NCBI GenBank assembly: GCA_038145405.1
Contig: JAYQPQ010000059.1
Span: forward strand, 1-10,808
Source of the DNA: JAYQPQ01 sp038145405
GTDB lineage: Bacteria; Pseudomonadota; Gammaproteobacteria; Pseudomonadales; GM7GCV1
Direction of reading: 5' to 3'
DNA length: 10,808 nucleotides
The position numbers were made by a program, and so were the translations under genes. The notes under the pieces were generated by a model. That model was not told the origin of the DNA, did not search any database, and saw only the letters and a program-made list of their open reading frames with translations. Below, piece after piece: positions 1 through 5,785 of the stretch. The number at the start of each line of letters is the position of its first letter. Within the stretch, counting starts at the first letter, position 1.

Positions 1-1
1 A

Positions 2-220
2 ACCCATCCCGTGCGCGTGCAGGTACATACCCTGGGCGGCTTTTCCGCCCACGCCGGGCAGGACGATCTGTGCCACTGGTTGGGCGCAATTGCCGGCCAG
101 CCGCTGGTGCGGCTTGTGCATGGCGAAGCAGAGGCACTCGAGACCTTGCGCGAGGTGCTGGCGCAGGAAGATGACATAGCAACGGAAATCGCCGAAGCCG
201 GCAGAAGCATCGAATTCTGA
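2..220 (+). CDS. MBL-fold/beta-CASP RNA-processing exonuclease, C-terminal part (partial at left edge)
   Basis: Only the last 72 codons are present; the reading frame is open to the left edge, so the N-terminal metallo-beta-lactamase core lies outside the window. The visible part has GGFSAHAGQDDL followed about 20 residues later by LVHGE. These match the histidine-bearing beta-CASP motif (S/G-x-H-A) and the 'V-H-G-E' motif of the C-terminal RNA-specificity segment in prokaryotic CPSF-like nucleases. Such proteins use two zinc ions to cut RNA endo- or exonucleolytically in the cytoplasm; the exact substrate cannot be told from this fragment. The gene ends with TGA and converges on rdgB, only 15 bp away, so it is not part of the leftward operon. 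The family call is fairly secure; a specific gene name is not. Confidence 0.8.
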   Translation, partial: THPVRVQVHTLGGFSAHAGQDDLCHWLGAIAGQPLVRLVHGEAEALETLREVLAQEDDIATEIAEAGRSIEF

Positions 221-232
221 GATTCCAGAATT
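213..232. terminator. small inverted repeat between convergent genes, possible weak bidirectional terminator
   Basis: AATTCTG (213-219) and CAGAATT (226-232) are exact inverted repeats around a 6-nt loop. The repeat spans the stop codon of the beta-CASP gene and the 15-bp gap before the rdgB stop. Its position between convergent genes suits a terminator, but the stem is AT-rich and no long T-run follows on either strand, so intrinsic termination would be weak. Confidence 0.3.
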
Positions 233-235
233 TCC

Positions 236-853
236 CTAGCGTGAGAGAAGCCCTGCTTCGAGTGCCTGGATGAGTTGATCCATGGCCTGGCCGCGGTGAC
301 TCAAATGATTTTTCGCCTCGGGGCTGAGTTCGGCCGAGGTGCAGGCCAGCCCCTCGGGCTGGAACAACGGGTCGTAACCGAAGCCATTGCTGCCTTTGGG
401 TTCCTGCAGAATGCGCCCCGGCCAACGTGCCTCGCAGATCAGGGGTTGCGGATCGCGCGCGTGGCGCATGAGCACCAGCACGCAAGCGAAGTGTGCGGTG
501 CGCGCATCATCGGCCACCTGTTCCAGTGCCTCCAGCAGTTGCTGGTTATTTTGTGCATCGGTGGCACCGGCGCCGGCAAAGCGGGCCGAGTAGATGCCGG
601 GGGCGCCTTGCAGTGCATCCACGCAGAGCCCGGAATCGTCGGCCAACGCGGGCAGTCCGGTAGCAGCGCACACGTGGCGCGCCTTGATCAGGGCGTTCTC
701 AACGAAGGTGAGGCCGGTTTCTTCTGCACCCTGAATGTGCCATTCGGACTGCGAACGAATCTGCAGCCACTGCCCCAGACGTTGCTGAAATTCGCCTGCC
801 TTGCCGGCGTTGCCGCTGGCCAACACCACCTCGGGAAGCTTGGCAGAGTTCAC
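236..853 (-). CDS. rdgB: dITP/XTP (non-canonical purine NTP) pyrophosphatase RdgB
   Basis: This Mg-dependent house-cleaning enzyme hydrolyses dITP, ITP and XTP to the monophosphate plus pyrophosphate, keeping deaminated purines out of DNA and RNA. The 205-residue length is normal for the HAM1/RdgB family. Visible motifs in order are SGNAGK (13-18) for triphosphate binding, EETGLTFVENALIKAR (44-59), ADDSGL (71-76) with the catalytic aspartate, GAPGIYSARFAG, GSNGFGYDPLF (154-164) for base recognition, and KNHLSHRG near the C-terminus. The start is GTG at 851-853, overlapping the upstream TGA as GTGA; no clear Shine-Dalgarno lies before it, so translational coupling is likely. It is the last gene of the leftward operon. 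The metW–rdgB linkage is typical of Pseudomonas-like genomes, where hemW usually follows; here the next gene is convergent instead. Confidence 0.96.
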   Translation of the reverse strand: MNSAKLPEVVLASGNAGKAGEFQQRLGQWLQIRSQSEWHIQGAEETGLTFVENALIKARHVCAATGLPALADDSGLCVDALQGAPGIYSARFAGAGATDAQNNQQLLEALEQVADDARTAHFACVLVLMRHARDPQPLICEARWPGRILQEPKGSNGFGYDPLFQPEGLACTSAELSPEAKNHLSHRGQAMDQLIQALEAGLLSR

Positions 854-1299
854 TGGTCGTACAAAGTGCGGGTAAAGCGCAGTTCGAAAGCAGCGCGGCT
901 GCCCGACGGCGTCACGCTGAGGAAAAAGTGTAGTGGATCCTGGTCGCTGATGCGAAAAGAGGCCAGGTAGTAGGTGGCATCGCCCTCGCGAATCTCGACG
1001 AATTCCAGGTCTCGTGTTTGTCCCAGCAGGTTCTGGATGCGTCCGCTGATCTGTGCCGGCAGGCCCAGGCTTTCACCCTGATCGGTGCGCTGGGTGAGGG
1101 CAATATTCACCAGCCCGATATTGTCGGAGCGTGTCAGTTGGTAAATGCCGGCTATCTCCGGGTCGATAAAACCGCTGTTGAACACCGAGTAGTGCACGCG
1201 GTAGGCGCCGAAGTCCTGCGCCACATCCTGCTGGGCAAATGCGCCCGGCGCGAGCAGAGACAGCAGCAGAGGCAGCCAGCTAGCGATGCGCTGAATCAC
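850..1299 (-). CDS. DUF4426 family exported protein
   Basis: A 149-residue protein of unknown function, recognised as the DUF4426 protein found between metW and rdgB in Pseudomonas-type genomes. The first 22 residues form a Sec signal peptide: MIQR, a leucine-rich core, then PGAFA before QQ, giving a likely cleavage after A22. The mature protein of about 127 residues should be periplasmic. It looks like a small beta-rich domain and has no cysteine, no lipobox and no obvious catalytic motif. The start is GTG at 1297-1299, overlapping the metW stop as GTGA, and its own TGA overlaps the rdgB GTG in the same way. Conserved linkage to methionine and nucleotide genes does not by itself show a role, and I assign none. 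Confidence 0.85.
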   Translation of the reverse strand: MIQRIASWLPLLLSLLAPGAFAQQDVAQDFGAYRVHYSVFNSGFIDPEIAGIYQLTRSDNIGLVNIALTQRTDQGESLGLPAQISGRIQNLLGQTRDLEFVEIREGDATYYLASFRISDQDPLHFFLSVTPSGSRAAFELRFTRTLYDQ

Positions 1300-1898
1300 G
1301 TTCGGCTGTTCCGTGTCAGGTGGTAGACCGCCGTTTCCGTAAACAGATTGGGCAGCAGGCCCTTACCCAGGCGATAGAGCGGATGCTCGGCCAGCATCTG
1401 CTGATTGAGCGCGCGGTAACTGCGTTCGCGACAATGGGCTTCGAAGTCGGCGACCGTACAGAGGTGAATATTGGGCGTGTCGTACCACTCGAAGGGCAAA
1501 CTTCGCGTCACCGGCATGCGTCCGCGCCAGGCCAGATAAGTGCGTGCGCGCAACTGGCCGAAATTGGGGAAGGTGACAATGCACTCGCGACCCACGCGCA
1601 GCATTTCCTCCAGGATGATGTCAGGATAGCGCATGACCTGCAGTGCCTGCGTCATGATTACCATGTCAAAGGAGTTGGTCGGATACTCGTCCAGATCGCG
1701 TACCAGTTCCTTTTCAATCACATTGATGTCGCGCGCCAGGCACTGGCTAATCTGCTCCGGATCGTTTTCAAGACCGTATCCGGTTACGCCGCGGTGATCC
1801 ATGAGATGGCGCAGCAGGCGGCCGTCGCCGCAGGCCAGATCCAGCACGCGTGCTCCCTGCGGCACCCATCTGGCGATATGGGTCAACTCGAATCTCAC
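1296..1898 (-). CDS. metW: methionine biosynthesis protein MetW (SAM-dependent methyltransferase fold)
   Basis: MetW is the partner of MetX in methionine synthesis in many proteobacteria. It has a class I methyltransferase fold, but its biochemical role is not firmly settled; it is thought to act with MetX in the acylhomoserine step. The 200 residues carry the SAM-binding motif I VLDLACGDG (18-26), an acidic residue at the end of beta-2 (E44), SFDMVIMTQALQ (77-87 region), FPNFG (110-114) and the MetW-typical WYDTPNIHLC (138-147). The start is GTG at 1896-1898, overlapping the metX stop as GTGA, so the metX and metW products are probably made by coupled translation in matched amounts. The length and whole-protein similarity to Pseudomonas MetW make this a confident call. 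Confidence 0.95.
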   Translation of the reverse strand: MRFELTHIARWVPQGARVLDLACGDGRLLRHLMDHRGVTGYGLENDPEQISQCLARDINVIEKELVRDLDEYPTNSFDMVIMTQALQVMRYPDIILEEMLRVGRECIVTFPNFGQLRARTYLAWRGRMPVTRSLPFEWYDTPNIHLCTVADFEAHCRERSYRALNQQMLAEHPLYRLGKGLLPNLFTETAVYHLTRNSRT

Positions 1899-3049
1899 GC
1901 CGCGCCTCCCACCGGGATATTTCCCAGATACTGGCGCAGCGTGTCGACATAACGCGGGATAGGGGCGAGGAAGGCATCGTGGCCGAGCTGCGAATCGATG
2001 TTAGCGTAGCTGACGTCGCGGCCGGCACCCACCAGGGCATTGACGATTTGTTGCGAGCGCTCGGGCGAGAAGCGCCAGTCGGTGGTGAAGGACACCACCA
2101 GAAAGCGCGCACGCGCGTGACTGAAGGCCTTCACCGCATCGTGATCGTATTCCCGCGCCAGATCGTAGACATCCAGCATGCGGGTAATTAAAAGATAGGT
2201 GTTGGCGTCGAATTCCTCGGCAAAGCGATCGCCCTTGTAATTAAGGTAGCTCTCAATTTCAAATCGAATGGGCGAGTTGGTGCCGCGCTCGAAGGTACCT
2301 TCGTGCAGTTCGCGACCAAAGCGCTCCTCCATCTGGTGCTGCGAGATATAGGTGACGTGACCGATCATGCGCGCCAGCGCCAGACCCTTGACCGGCGCCA
2401 CACCCTTTTCCAGGAACCAGCCGTCGGCAAAGTTGGGATCGGAGGTGATGGCCCGACGCGCCAGTTCGTTGAAGGCGATGTTCTGAGGCGTCAGATTCAT
2501 AGCCGTGGCAATCAGCAGGCAATGGCGCACGCGCTCGGGATATTCCAGGCTCCAGCGCATGGCCTGCATGCCGCCCAGGCTGCCGCCGATCACCGCGGCC
2601 CAGACCTCGATACCGAGCAGGTCGGCGAGCTGGGCCTGACTGTTCACCCAGTCGCGAAAACGCAGGGGTGGAAAGTCGGGCCCCCAGACGCGACCGGTGT
2701 TGGGATTGACAGTGCGTGGCCCGGTACTGCCGTGGCAGCCGCCGATATTGTTCGGTACGACGACGAAAAATTTGTTGGTATCGATGGCCTTGCCGGGACC
2801 AATACAGCTGTCCCACCAGCCTAGTTTCTCGCCCTCGACTCCTGTGTGATAGCCGGCCGCGTGGTGATGGCCGCTCAGCGCATGGCAGATCAGCACGGCG
2901 TTGTCGCGCGCAGCGTTCAGTTCGCCGTAGGTTTCGTAAACCAGTTCATAGCTGTCGAGCACCTGCCCACAACTGAGCGCCAGCGGCTTGTCGATGGTTG
3001 CGCGCTGGGGTGTAACCAGTCCGACGGAATCTGCAGGCAGCTGTGCCAT
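1895..3049 (-). CDS. metX: homoserine O-acyltransferase MetX, probably succinyl-CoA specific
   Basis: An alpha/beta-hydrolase-fold enzyme that acylates L-homoserine in the first committed step of methionine synthesis. At 384 residues it has normal length. The nucleophile elbow is GGSLGG with S157; the other triad members are D324 in TDWRFSP and H357 in GHDAFL. CHALSGHHHAAGY and NNIGGCHGSTGP are also family hallmarks. The family splits into acetyl-CoA and succinyl-CoA users. An arginine two residues after the catalytic aspartate (R326 here) is the residue I recall as the specificity marker in Pseudomonas succinyltransferases, so I infer succinyl-CoA use; this is not directly shown. The start is ATG at 3047-3049, 9 nt after the yggT stop. 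No S-box, SAM-riboswitch or Met-box-like element is visible, as expected for a gene inside an operon. Confidence 0.95.
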   Translation of the reverse strand: MAQLPADSVGLVTPQRATIDKPLALSCGQVLDSYELVYETYGELNAARDNAVLICHALSGHHHAAGYHTGVEGEKLGWWDSCIGPGKAIDTNKFFVVVPNNIGGCHGSTGPRTVNPNTGRVWGPDFPPLRFRDWVNSQAQLADLLGIEVWAAVIGGSLGGMQAMRWSLEYPERVRHCLLIATAMNLTPQNIAFNELARRAITSDPNFADGWFLEKGVAPVKGLALARMIGHVTYISQHQMEERFGRELHEGTFERGTNSPIRFEIESYLNYKGDRFAEEFDANTYLLITRMLDVYDLAREYDHDAVKAFSHARARFLVVSFTTDWRFSPERSQQIVNALVGAGRDVSYANIDSQLGHDAFLAPIPRYVDTLRQYLGNIPVGGAA

Positions 3050-3058
3050 GGTCGCGCG

Positions 3059-3658
3059 CTAGAAGCCGGGCACCACAGCGGGCACCAGGCCGGCTGCAAT
3101 GGCCAGATTGGTGACCAGTACCTGCAATACGCGGATTGCCAGAAACATCAGAATCGGCGAAAGGTCGATGCCGCCCATGGGCGGCAGAAGCTGACTGAAG
3201 GGCAGCATGATGGGTCGCATCAGTTGGTTGATCAGATCGAAAGCCGGATGCGAGATATTCAGTCCGCCCAGTACCACAAGGAAGCTGACGATGATGACGA
3301 TCATCAGGCCGTAGTAATAGAGCGTCAGGGTCAGATTGATCAGGCTGATGGCAGCCCAGGCCAGGGCGGTGAGCGGGCTGATCAGCACGCCTGCACGCAC
3401 CAGTGCCAGAGATTCGATAATCAGTACTGCCACAAGCAGGGCCCAGACCAGGGCGCTGCCGTCCACTCGACCCACCGAGGGCACGGCCTTGCGCAATAGT
3501 TTGACCGGCACGGCGGTGGCCTTGACCACGAATTGGCTGATCGGGTTGTAGTAGTCCGCCCGCGATGCCTGCAACAAGAAGCGCAGGATGCAAATACCCA
3601 GATAGAGGCCGCCAAGCGTCTCGGCGATCAAGGCCAGAACTTGTTGCAACGTACTCAT
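3059..3658 (-). CDS. yggT: YggT family integral membrane protein
   Basis: A 199-residue inner-membrane protein with hydrophobic segments at roughly 5-28, 70-92, 100-132 (probably two passes) and 165-192. It contains two tandem YGGT units. Each has a membrane segment followed by a conserved loop: RADYYNPISQFVVKAT…LRKAVPSVGRVDGS, and NQLMRPIMLPFSQLLPPMGGIDLSP. YggT (YlmG in Gram-positives and plastids) is linked to osmotic or potassium tolerance and to division and membrane organisation; its molecular activity is unknown. The ATG at 3656-3658 overlaps the proC stop as ATGA. The yggS–proC–yggT order is very widely conserved in bacteria, which supports the identification. Confidence 0.93.
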   Translation of the reverse strand: MSTLQQVLALIAETLGGLYLGICILRFLLQASRADYYNPISQFVVKATAVPVKLLRKAVPSVGRVDGSALVWALLVAVLIIESLALVRAGVLISPLTALAWAAISLINLTLTLYYYGLMIVIIVSFLVVLGGLNISHPAFDLINQLMRPIMLPFSQLLPPMGGIDLSPILMFLAIRVLQVLVTNLAIAAGLVPAVVPGF

Positions 3659-4488
3659 GAGCTGGTATCGAGCAGGGTTTCGAGTTCAGCCGCGCGGGCC
3701 GCACTGGCGTGCAGGGCGCGTCGCACGATCTCACTGAAATCGTCTTTGCGCAGGGAGTCCAACGCGCGCTCCGTGGTGCCACCCGGCGAAGTGACCTTGC
3801 GGCGCAGCTCAGCCAGGCTGTCGGTTGATTTCGCCGCCAGTTCGGCAGCGCCGGCACAGGTTTGTATGGCTAGCTGTTTGGCCAGATAAGGGGCCAGGCC
3901 CAATTCCTCGCCGGCCTCCACCATGGCTTCCATGAACGCAAAGAAGTAGGCCGGCCCGCTGCCGGAAACGGCCGTCACCGCATCGATATCCTGTTCGCGC
4001 GTCAGCCAGACGCTGATACCCACCGCATCCAGAATGGCTTGGGCGCGCTGACGCTGCGGCTCGGTGACGCGTTCATTGGCATAGAGTCCGCTGGCGCCAA
4101 GTTTTACCAGGGCGGGCGTGTTGGGCATGCAGCGCACGATGGCTTGCTCGCCCAGCCAGCTCTCCAGTGCTCGTAGGGGCACGCCAGCGGCGATGGAGAT
4201 GACCAGAGCGCCTGGTTTCAGGTGCGGCTTGAGCCCGCGCGCCACCTCGGCCATAACCTGCGGCTTGACCGCCAGAACCAGAATGTCGGCACCGGCAATA
4301 GCGCTGTTGTCCGCGCTGAAGCGGATGGATTCGCCTGCCGGCAATTGGGCAGCCAACCGTTCGTGCTGCTCCGGCGAGGGATCGCAGGCGAGGATGCCGT
4401 CTGGTTTTTGACCCTTGTCGATCAGTCCCAGAATCAGGCTGGTAGCCATGTTGCCCGCCCCGATAAAGGCGATATCAGTTGCTTTCAT
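3655..4488 (-). CDS. proC: pyrroline-5-carboxylate reductase ProC
   Basis: This enzyme reduces delta-1-pyrroline-5-carboxylate to L-proline with NAD(P)H, the last step of proline synthesis. The protein is 277 residues, a standard length. The N-terminal Rossmann domain begins with FIGAGNMA (8-15) and includes LAVKPQ (72-77) and MPNTPA (121-126). The helical C-terminal dimerisation domain carries SGSGPAY (175-181) and VTSPGGTT (232-239), which bind substrate. The start is ATG at 4486-4488, preceded by the purine-rich TAAGAAGAACC that could act as ribosome binding site; it lies 9 nt after the yggS TAA. Every diagnostic motif is intact, so the enzyme should be active. Confidence 0.97.
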   Translation of the reverse strand: MKATDIAFIGAGNMATSLILGLIDKGQKPDGILACDPSPEQHERLAAQLPAGESIRFSADNSAIAGADILVLAVKPQVMAEVARGLKPHLKPGALVISIAAGVPLRALESWLGEQAIVRCMPNTPALVKLGASGLYANERVTEPQRQRAQAILDAVGISVWLTREQDIDAVTAVSGSGPAYFFAFMEAMVEAGEELGLAPYLAKQLAIQTCAGAAELAAKSTDSLAELRRKVTSPGGTTERALDSLRKDDFSEIVRRALHASAARAAELETLLDTSS

Positions 4489-4497
4489 AGGTTCTTC

Positions 4498-5163
4498 TTA
4501 GTTGCGCGGGCCGAAAATATCGGTGCCGATCCGGACCATGGTCGAGCCGGCGGTGACAGCGGCTTCGAGGTCCGCCGACATGCCCAGCGAGAGTGTATCA
4601 AGATCGCTATGCTGTTTCCGAATTTCTGCGAACAGCGCCGCCATGCGCAGGCAGGCCTGGCCTTGACTTGCGGGGTCGCGATGGGGCGCTGGAATTGCCA
4701 TGAGTCCGCGTACCTGCAGGCGCGGTAGTAGGGTAACCGCGGCGACCAACGCGGCCGTTTCGGCAGGGGCTACGCCGGCCTTGCTGGCTTCGTCGTCGAT
4801 ATTGACCTGTATACAGACCTGCAGGGGTGGCAGGTGCTGTGGCCGCTGATCGCTCAGACGCTCGGCAATCTTCAGCCGATCCAGTGTTTGCACCCAATCA
4901 AAGTAGGTCGCGACCTCGCGCGTTTTGTTGCTCTGCAGCTGACCGATAAAGTGCCAGCAGATTTCCAGATCAGCCAGGGTGGGGATTTTGGCCGTGGCTT
5001 CCCGCACATAGTTTTCGCCAAAGTGGTGCAGACCCAGCTCGCAGGCCGCGCGAATCTCTTCTGCACTGCGGGTTTTGCTTACTGCCACCAGGGTTACCGG
5101 GGCTCGCGCCACGGCAGCGATGCGAGCTTTAACCCGATCAATGTTTTCCGCTAATCTGGACAC
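4498..5163 (-). CDS. yggS: YggS/PLPBP family pyridoxal-phosphate homeostasis protein
   Basis: A 221-residue single-domain PLP-binding protein with a TIM-barrel fold like the N-terminal domain of alanine racemase. It has no known catalytic activity and keeps vitamin B6 and some amino- and keto-acid pools in balance. The PLP lysine is K30 in VAVSKT. GENYVRE (49-55), WHFIGQLQSNK (70-80), LSLGMSADLEAAV (191-203) and RIGTDIFGPRN (211-221) are diagnostic. The start is GTG at 5161-5163, supported by AGGA (plus-strand 5169-5172) five nt upstream. It is the first gene of the leftward operon. Upstream and divergent, only 32 bp away, is the start of the PilT/PilU remnant; yggS divergent from pilT is the usual arrangement in related genomes. 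Confidence 0.96.
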   Translation of the reverse strand: MSRLAENIDRVKARIAAVARAPVTLVAVSKTRSAEEIRAACELGLHHFGENYVREATAKIPTLADLEICWHFIGQLQSNKTREVATYFDWVQTLDRLKIAERLSDQRPQHLPPLQVCIQVNIDDEASKAGVAPAETAALVAAVTLLPRLQVRGLMAIPAPHRDPASQGQACLRMAALFAEIRKQHSDLDTLSLGMSADLEAAVTAGSTMVRIGTDIFGPRN

Positions 5164-5168
5164 CTGAT

Positions 5169-5172
5169 TCCT
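5169..5172 (-). promoter_or_regulatory. ribosome binding site of yggS
   Basis: AGGA on the minus strand lies 5 nt before the GTG at 5163. It decides the start, because no ATG lies nearby. Its 5' side adjoins and partly overlaps the perfect 10-bp palindrome CTGTTAACAG (5171-5180). Confidence 0.6.
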
Positions 5173-5195
5173 GTTAACAGCGAGCTCCCATCACC

Positions 5196-5351
5196 ATGGA
5201 TATTACCGAACTTCTGGCCTTCTCGGTCAAGCAAGGCGCGTCTGACCTGCGCCTGATGATCAAGTTGCAGTCGTCCACCAGTGAAAGCCTGGCCGATGCA
5301 ACGGCCGGTCTGTCGCTGGAGCAGGACAAGAAAAAGACCAGTTTGTATTAA
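5196..5351 (+). pseudogene. pilT/pilU: in-frame pilT–pilU deletion scar: PilT N-terminus joined to PilU C-terminus
   Basis: An ATG-to-TAA ORF of 51 codons. Residues 1-18, MDITELLAFSVKQGASDL, are the conserved N-terminus of PilT, the hexameric ATPase that retracts type IV pili. From residue 17 the sequence DLRLMIKL and the following SLADATAGLSLEQD resemble the C-terminal tail of the paralogue PilU, where intact proteins end with NDLRLMIKL…GLSLE. Both comparisons are from memory, not a search. Missing is everything between: the rest of pilT with its Walker A and B, Asp and His boxes, the intergenic gap, and nearly all of pilU, about 2.2 kb by usual gene sizes. The site is right, since pilT-pilU lie divergent from yggS and convergent to ruvX in relatives. 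The junction falls within 5244-5255 (GACCTGCGCCTG), a stretch both genes probably shared. No nucleotide-binding residue remains, so the peptide cannot act as an ATPase. The frame is kept and no linker or restriction site marks the join. A natural microhomology deletion, a constructed mutant or a sequencing error are the alternatives. Confidence 0.85.
5202..5230 (-). promoter_or_regulatory. candidate sigma70 promoter of the yggS–proC–yggT–metX–metW–DUF4426–rdgB operon
   Basis: On the minus strand TTGACC (-35; plus 5225-5230) matches 5 of 6 consensus bases. It is followed after exactly 17 bp by GGTAAT (-10; plus 5202-5207), which matches 4 of 6. A start near 5195 would give a leader of about 31 nt ahead of the yggS GTG. 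The promoter lies wholly inside the coding part that remains of pilT (codons 3-12). It is a sequence match only. Confidence 0.45.
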
Positions 5352-5356
5352 CCGGT
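5331..5356 (-). terminator. intrinsic terminator of the queG–yqgE–ruvX operon
   Basis: Read leftward, ACCGGTT (5356-5350), loop AATACA, then AACTGGT (5343-5337) form a 7-bp stem with one G-U pair, followed by CTTTTTCTT (5336-5328). The ruvX TAA stop lies in the ascending arm and loop. Directly upstream is a second perfect 7-bp GC stem, GCTGGCC/GGCCAGC (5357-5375). On the plus strand the main stem has an A-C mismatch and no following T-run, so it should act leftward only. The T-run is the complement of the lysine codons near the end of the PilU remnant. Confidence 0.55.
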
Positions 5357-5785
5357 GCTGGCCTGCTCGGCCAGCCATTGCTCCAGAATCAGGCAGGCCG
5401 CGATGGCATCCACCGGGCGGCGGCGATAGTCGCCGCGATGGCCCATCTCTCCCGCCATGGACTTGGCTTCCCGCGAGGTGAGACGTTCGTCAGCCAGCAC
5501 CACCGGCAGGTTGCTCAGCTCACTCAGCCAGTCGGCAAAGCGCCGCGCGCGCTGGCTCAGTTCGCTTTCGGTCTGATCCATGTTCAGAGGAAGGCCCACG
5601 ACCAGCAGTTTGGGCTTCCATTCCTTGATCAGTTTGCTGATGGCAGTGCTCTCGGCCTGGCCGTCGCGCATCGGCAGCACGCCGACCGGGGACACGATGC
5701 CATGATTAGAATGTGCCGAGGCCACTCCCAACTGGCGCAGACCAAAATCAAAAGCCAGCACCTGGCCGGACGGCAGATCAGGCAC
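5348..5785 (-). CDS. ruvX: RuvX/YqgF family RNase H-fold nuclease (pre-16S rRNA / Holliday junction resolvase-like)
   Basis: A 145-residue protein with the RNase H-like fold. Members are implicated in maturation of the 16S rRNA 5' end and, by structure, in Holliday-junction cutting. VLAFDFGLRQLGVA (9-22) holds the first acidic residue D13; LLVVGLPLNMD (60-70), LADERLTSREA (98-107 region, E100) and RRPVDAIAA (122-130, D126) complete the signature. I chose GTG at 5783-5785: GGTGGAG ends 6 nt before it, it overlaps the yqgE stop by 8 nt (GTGCCTGA), and it gives family-typical length. GTG at 5795-5797 is an alternative four codons longer. An ATG at 5857 would add 24 residues unlike the family. 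The TAA sits in TTAA shared with the stop of the convergent remnant. Confidence 0.93.
   Translation of the reverse strand: MPDLPSGQVLAFDFGLRQLGVASAHSNHGIVSPVGVLPMRDGQAESTAISKLIKEWKPKLLVVGLPLNMDQTESELSQRARRFADWLSELSNLPVVLADERLTSREAKSMAGEMGHRGDYRRRPVDAIAACLILEQWLAEQASTG

Noticed and set aside
275..970. 231-codon open frame on the plus strand across rdgB and the DUF4426 gene
   Set aside because: It is fully antisense to two clearly conserved genes, resembles no family, and is expected from high-GC codon structure.
2846..3499. 217-codon plus-strand frame antisense to metX and yggT
   Set aside because: His/Gln/Asp-rich low-complexity translation typical of the reverse complement of membrane-protein codons; no start signal or homology.
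2946..3857. 303-codon open frame on the minus strand across metX, yggT and proC
   Set aside because: The translation is rich in Arg, Ser, Pro and Ala, out of frame with three recognised genes, and a compositional shadow.
5171..5180. LexA/SOS box reading of CTGTTAACAG
   Set aside because: A SOS box needs CTGT-N8-ACAG; here the half-sites are only 2 bp apart.
5196..5351. Interpretation as an ordinary novel small protein or toxin
   Set aside because: Both ends match PilT and PilU termini in the right order at the usual pilT-pilU locus; a deletion scar explains it better.
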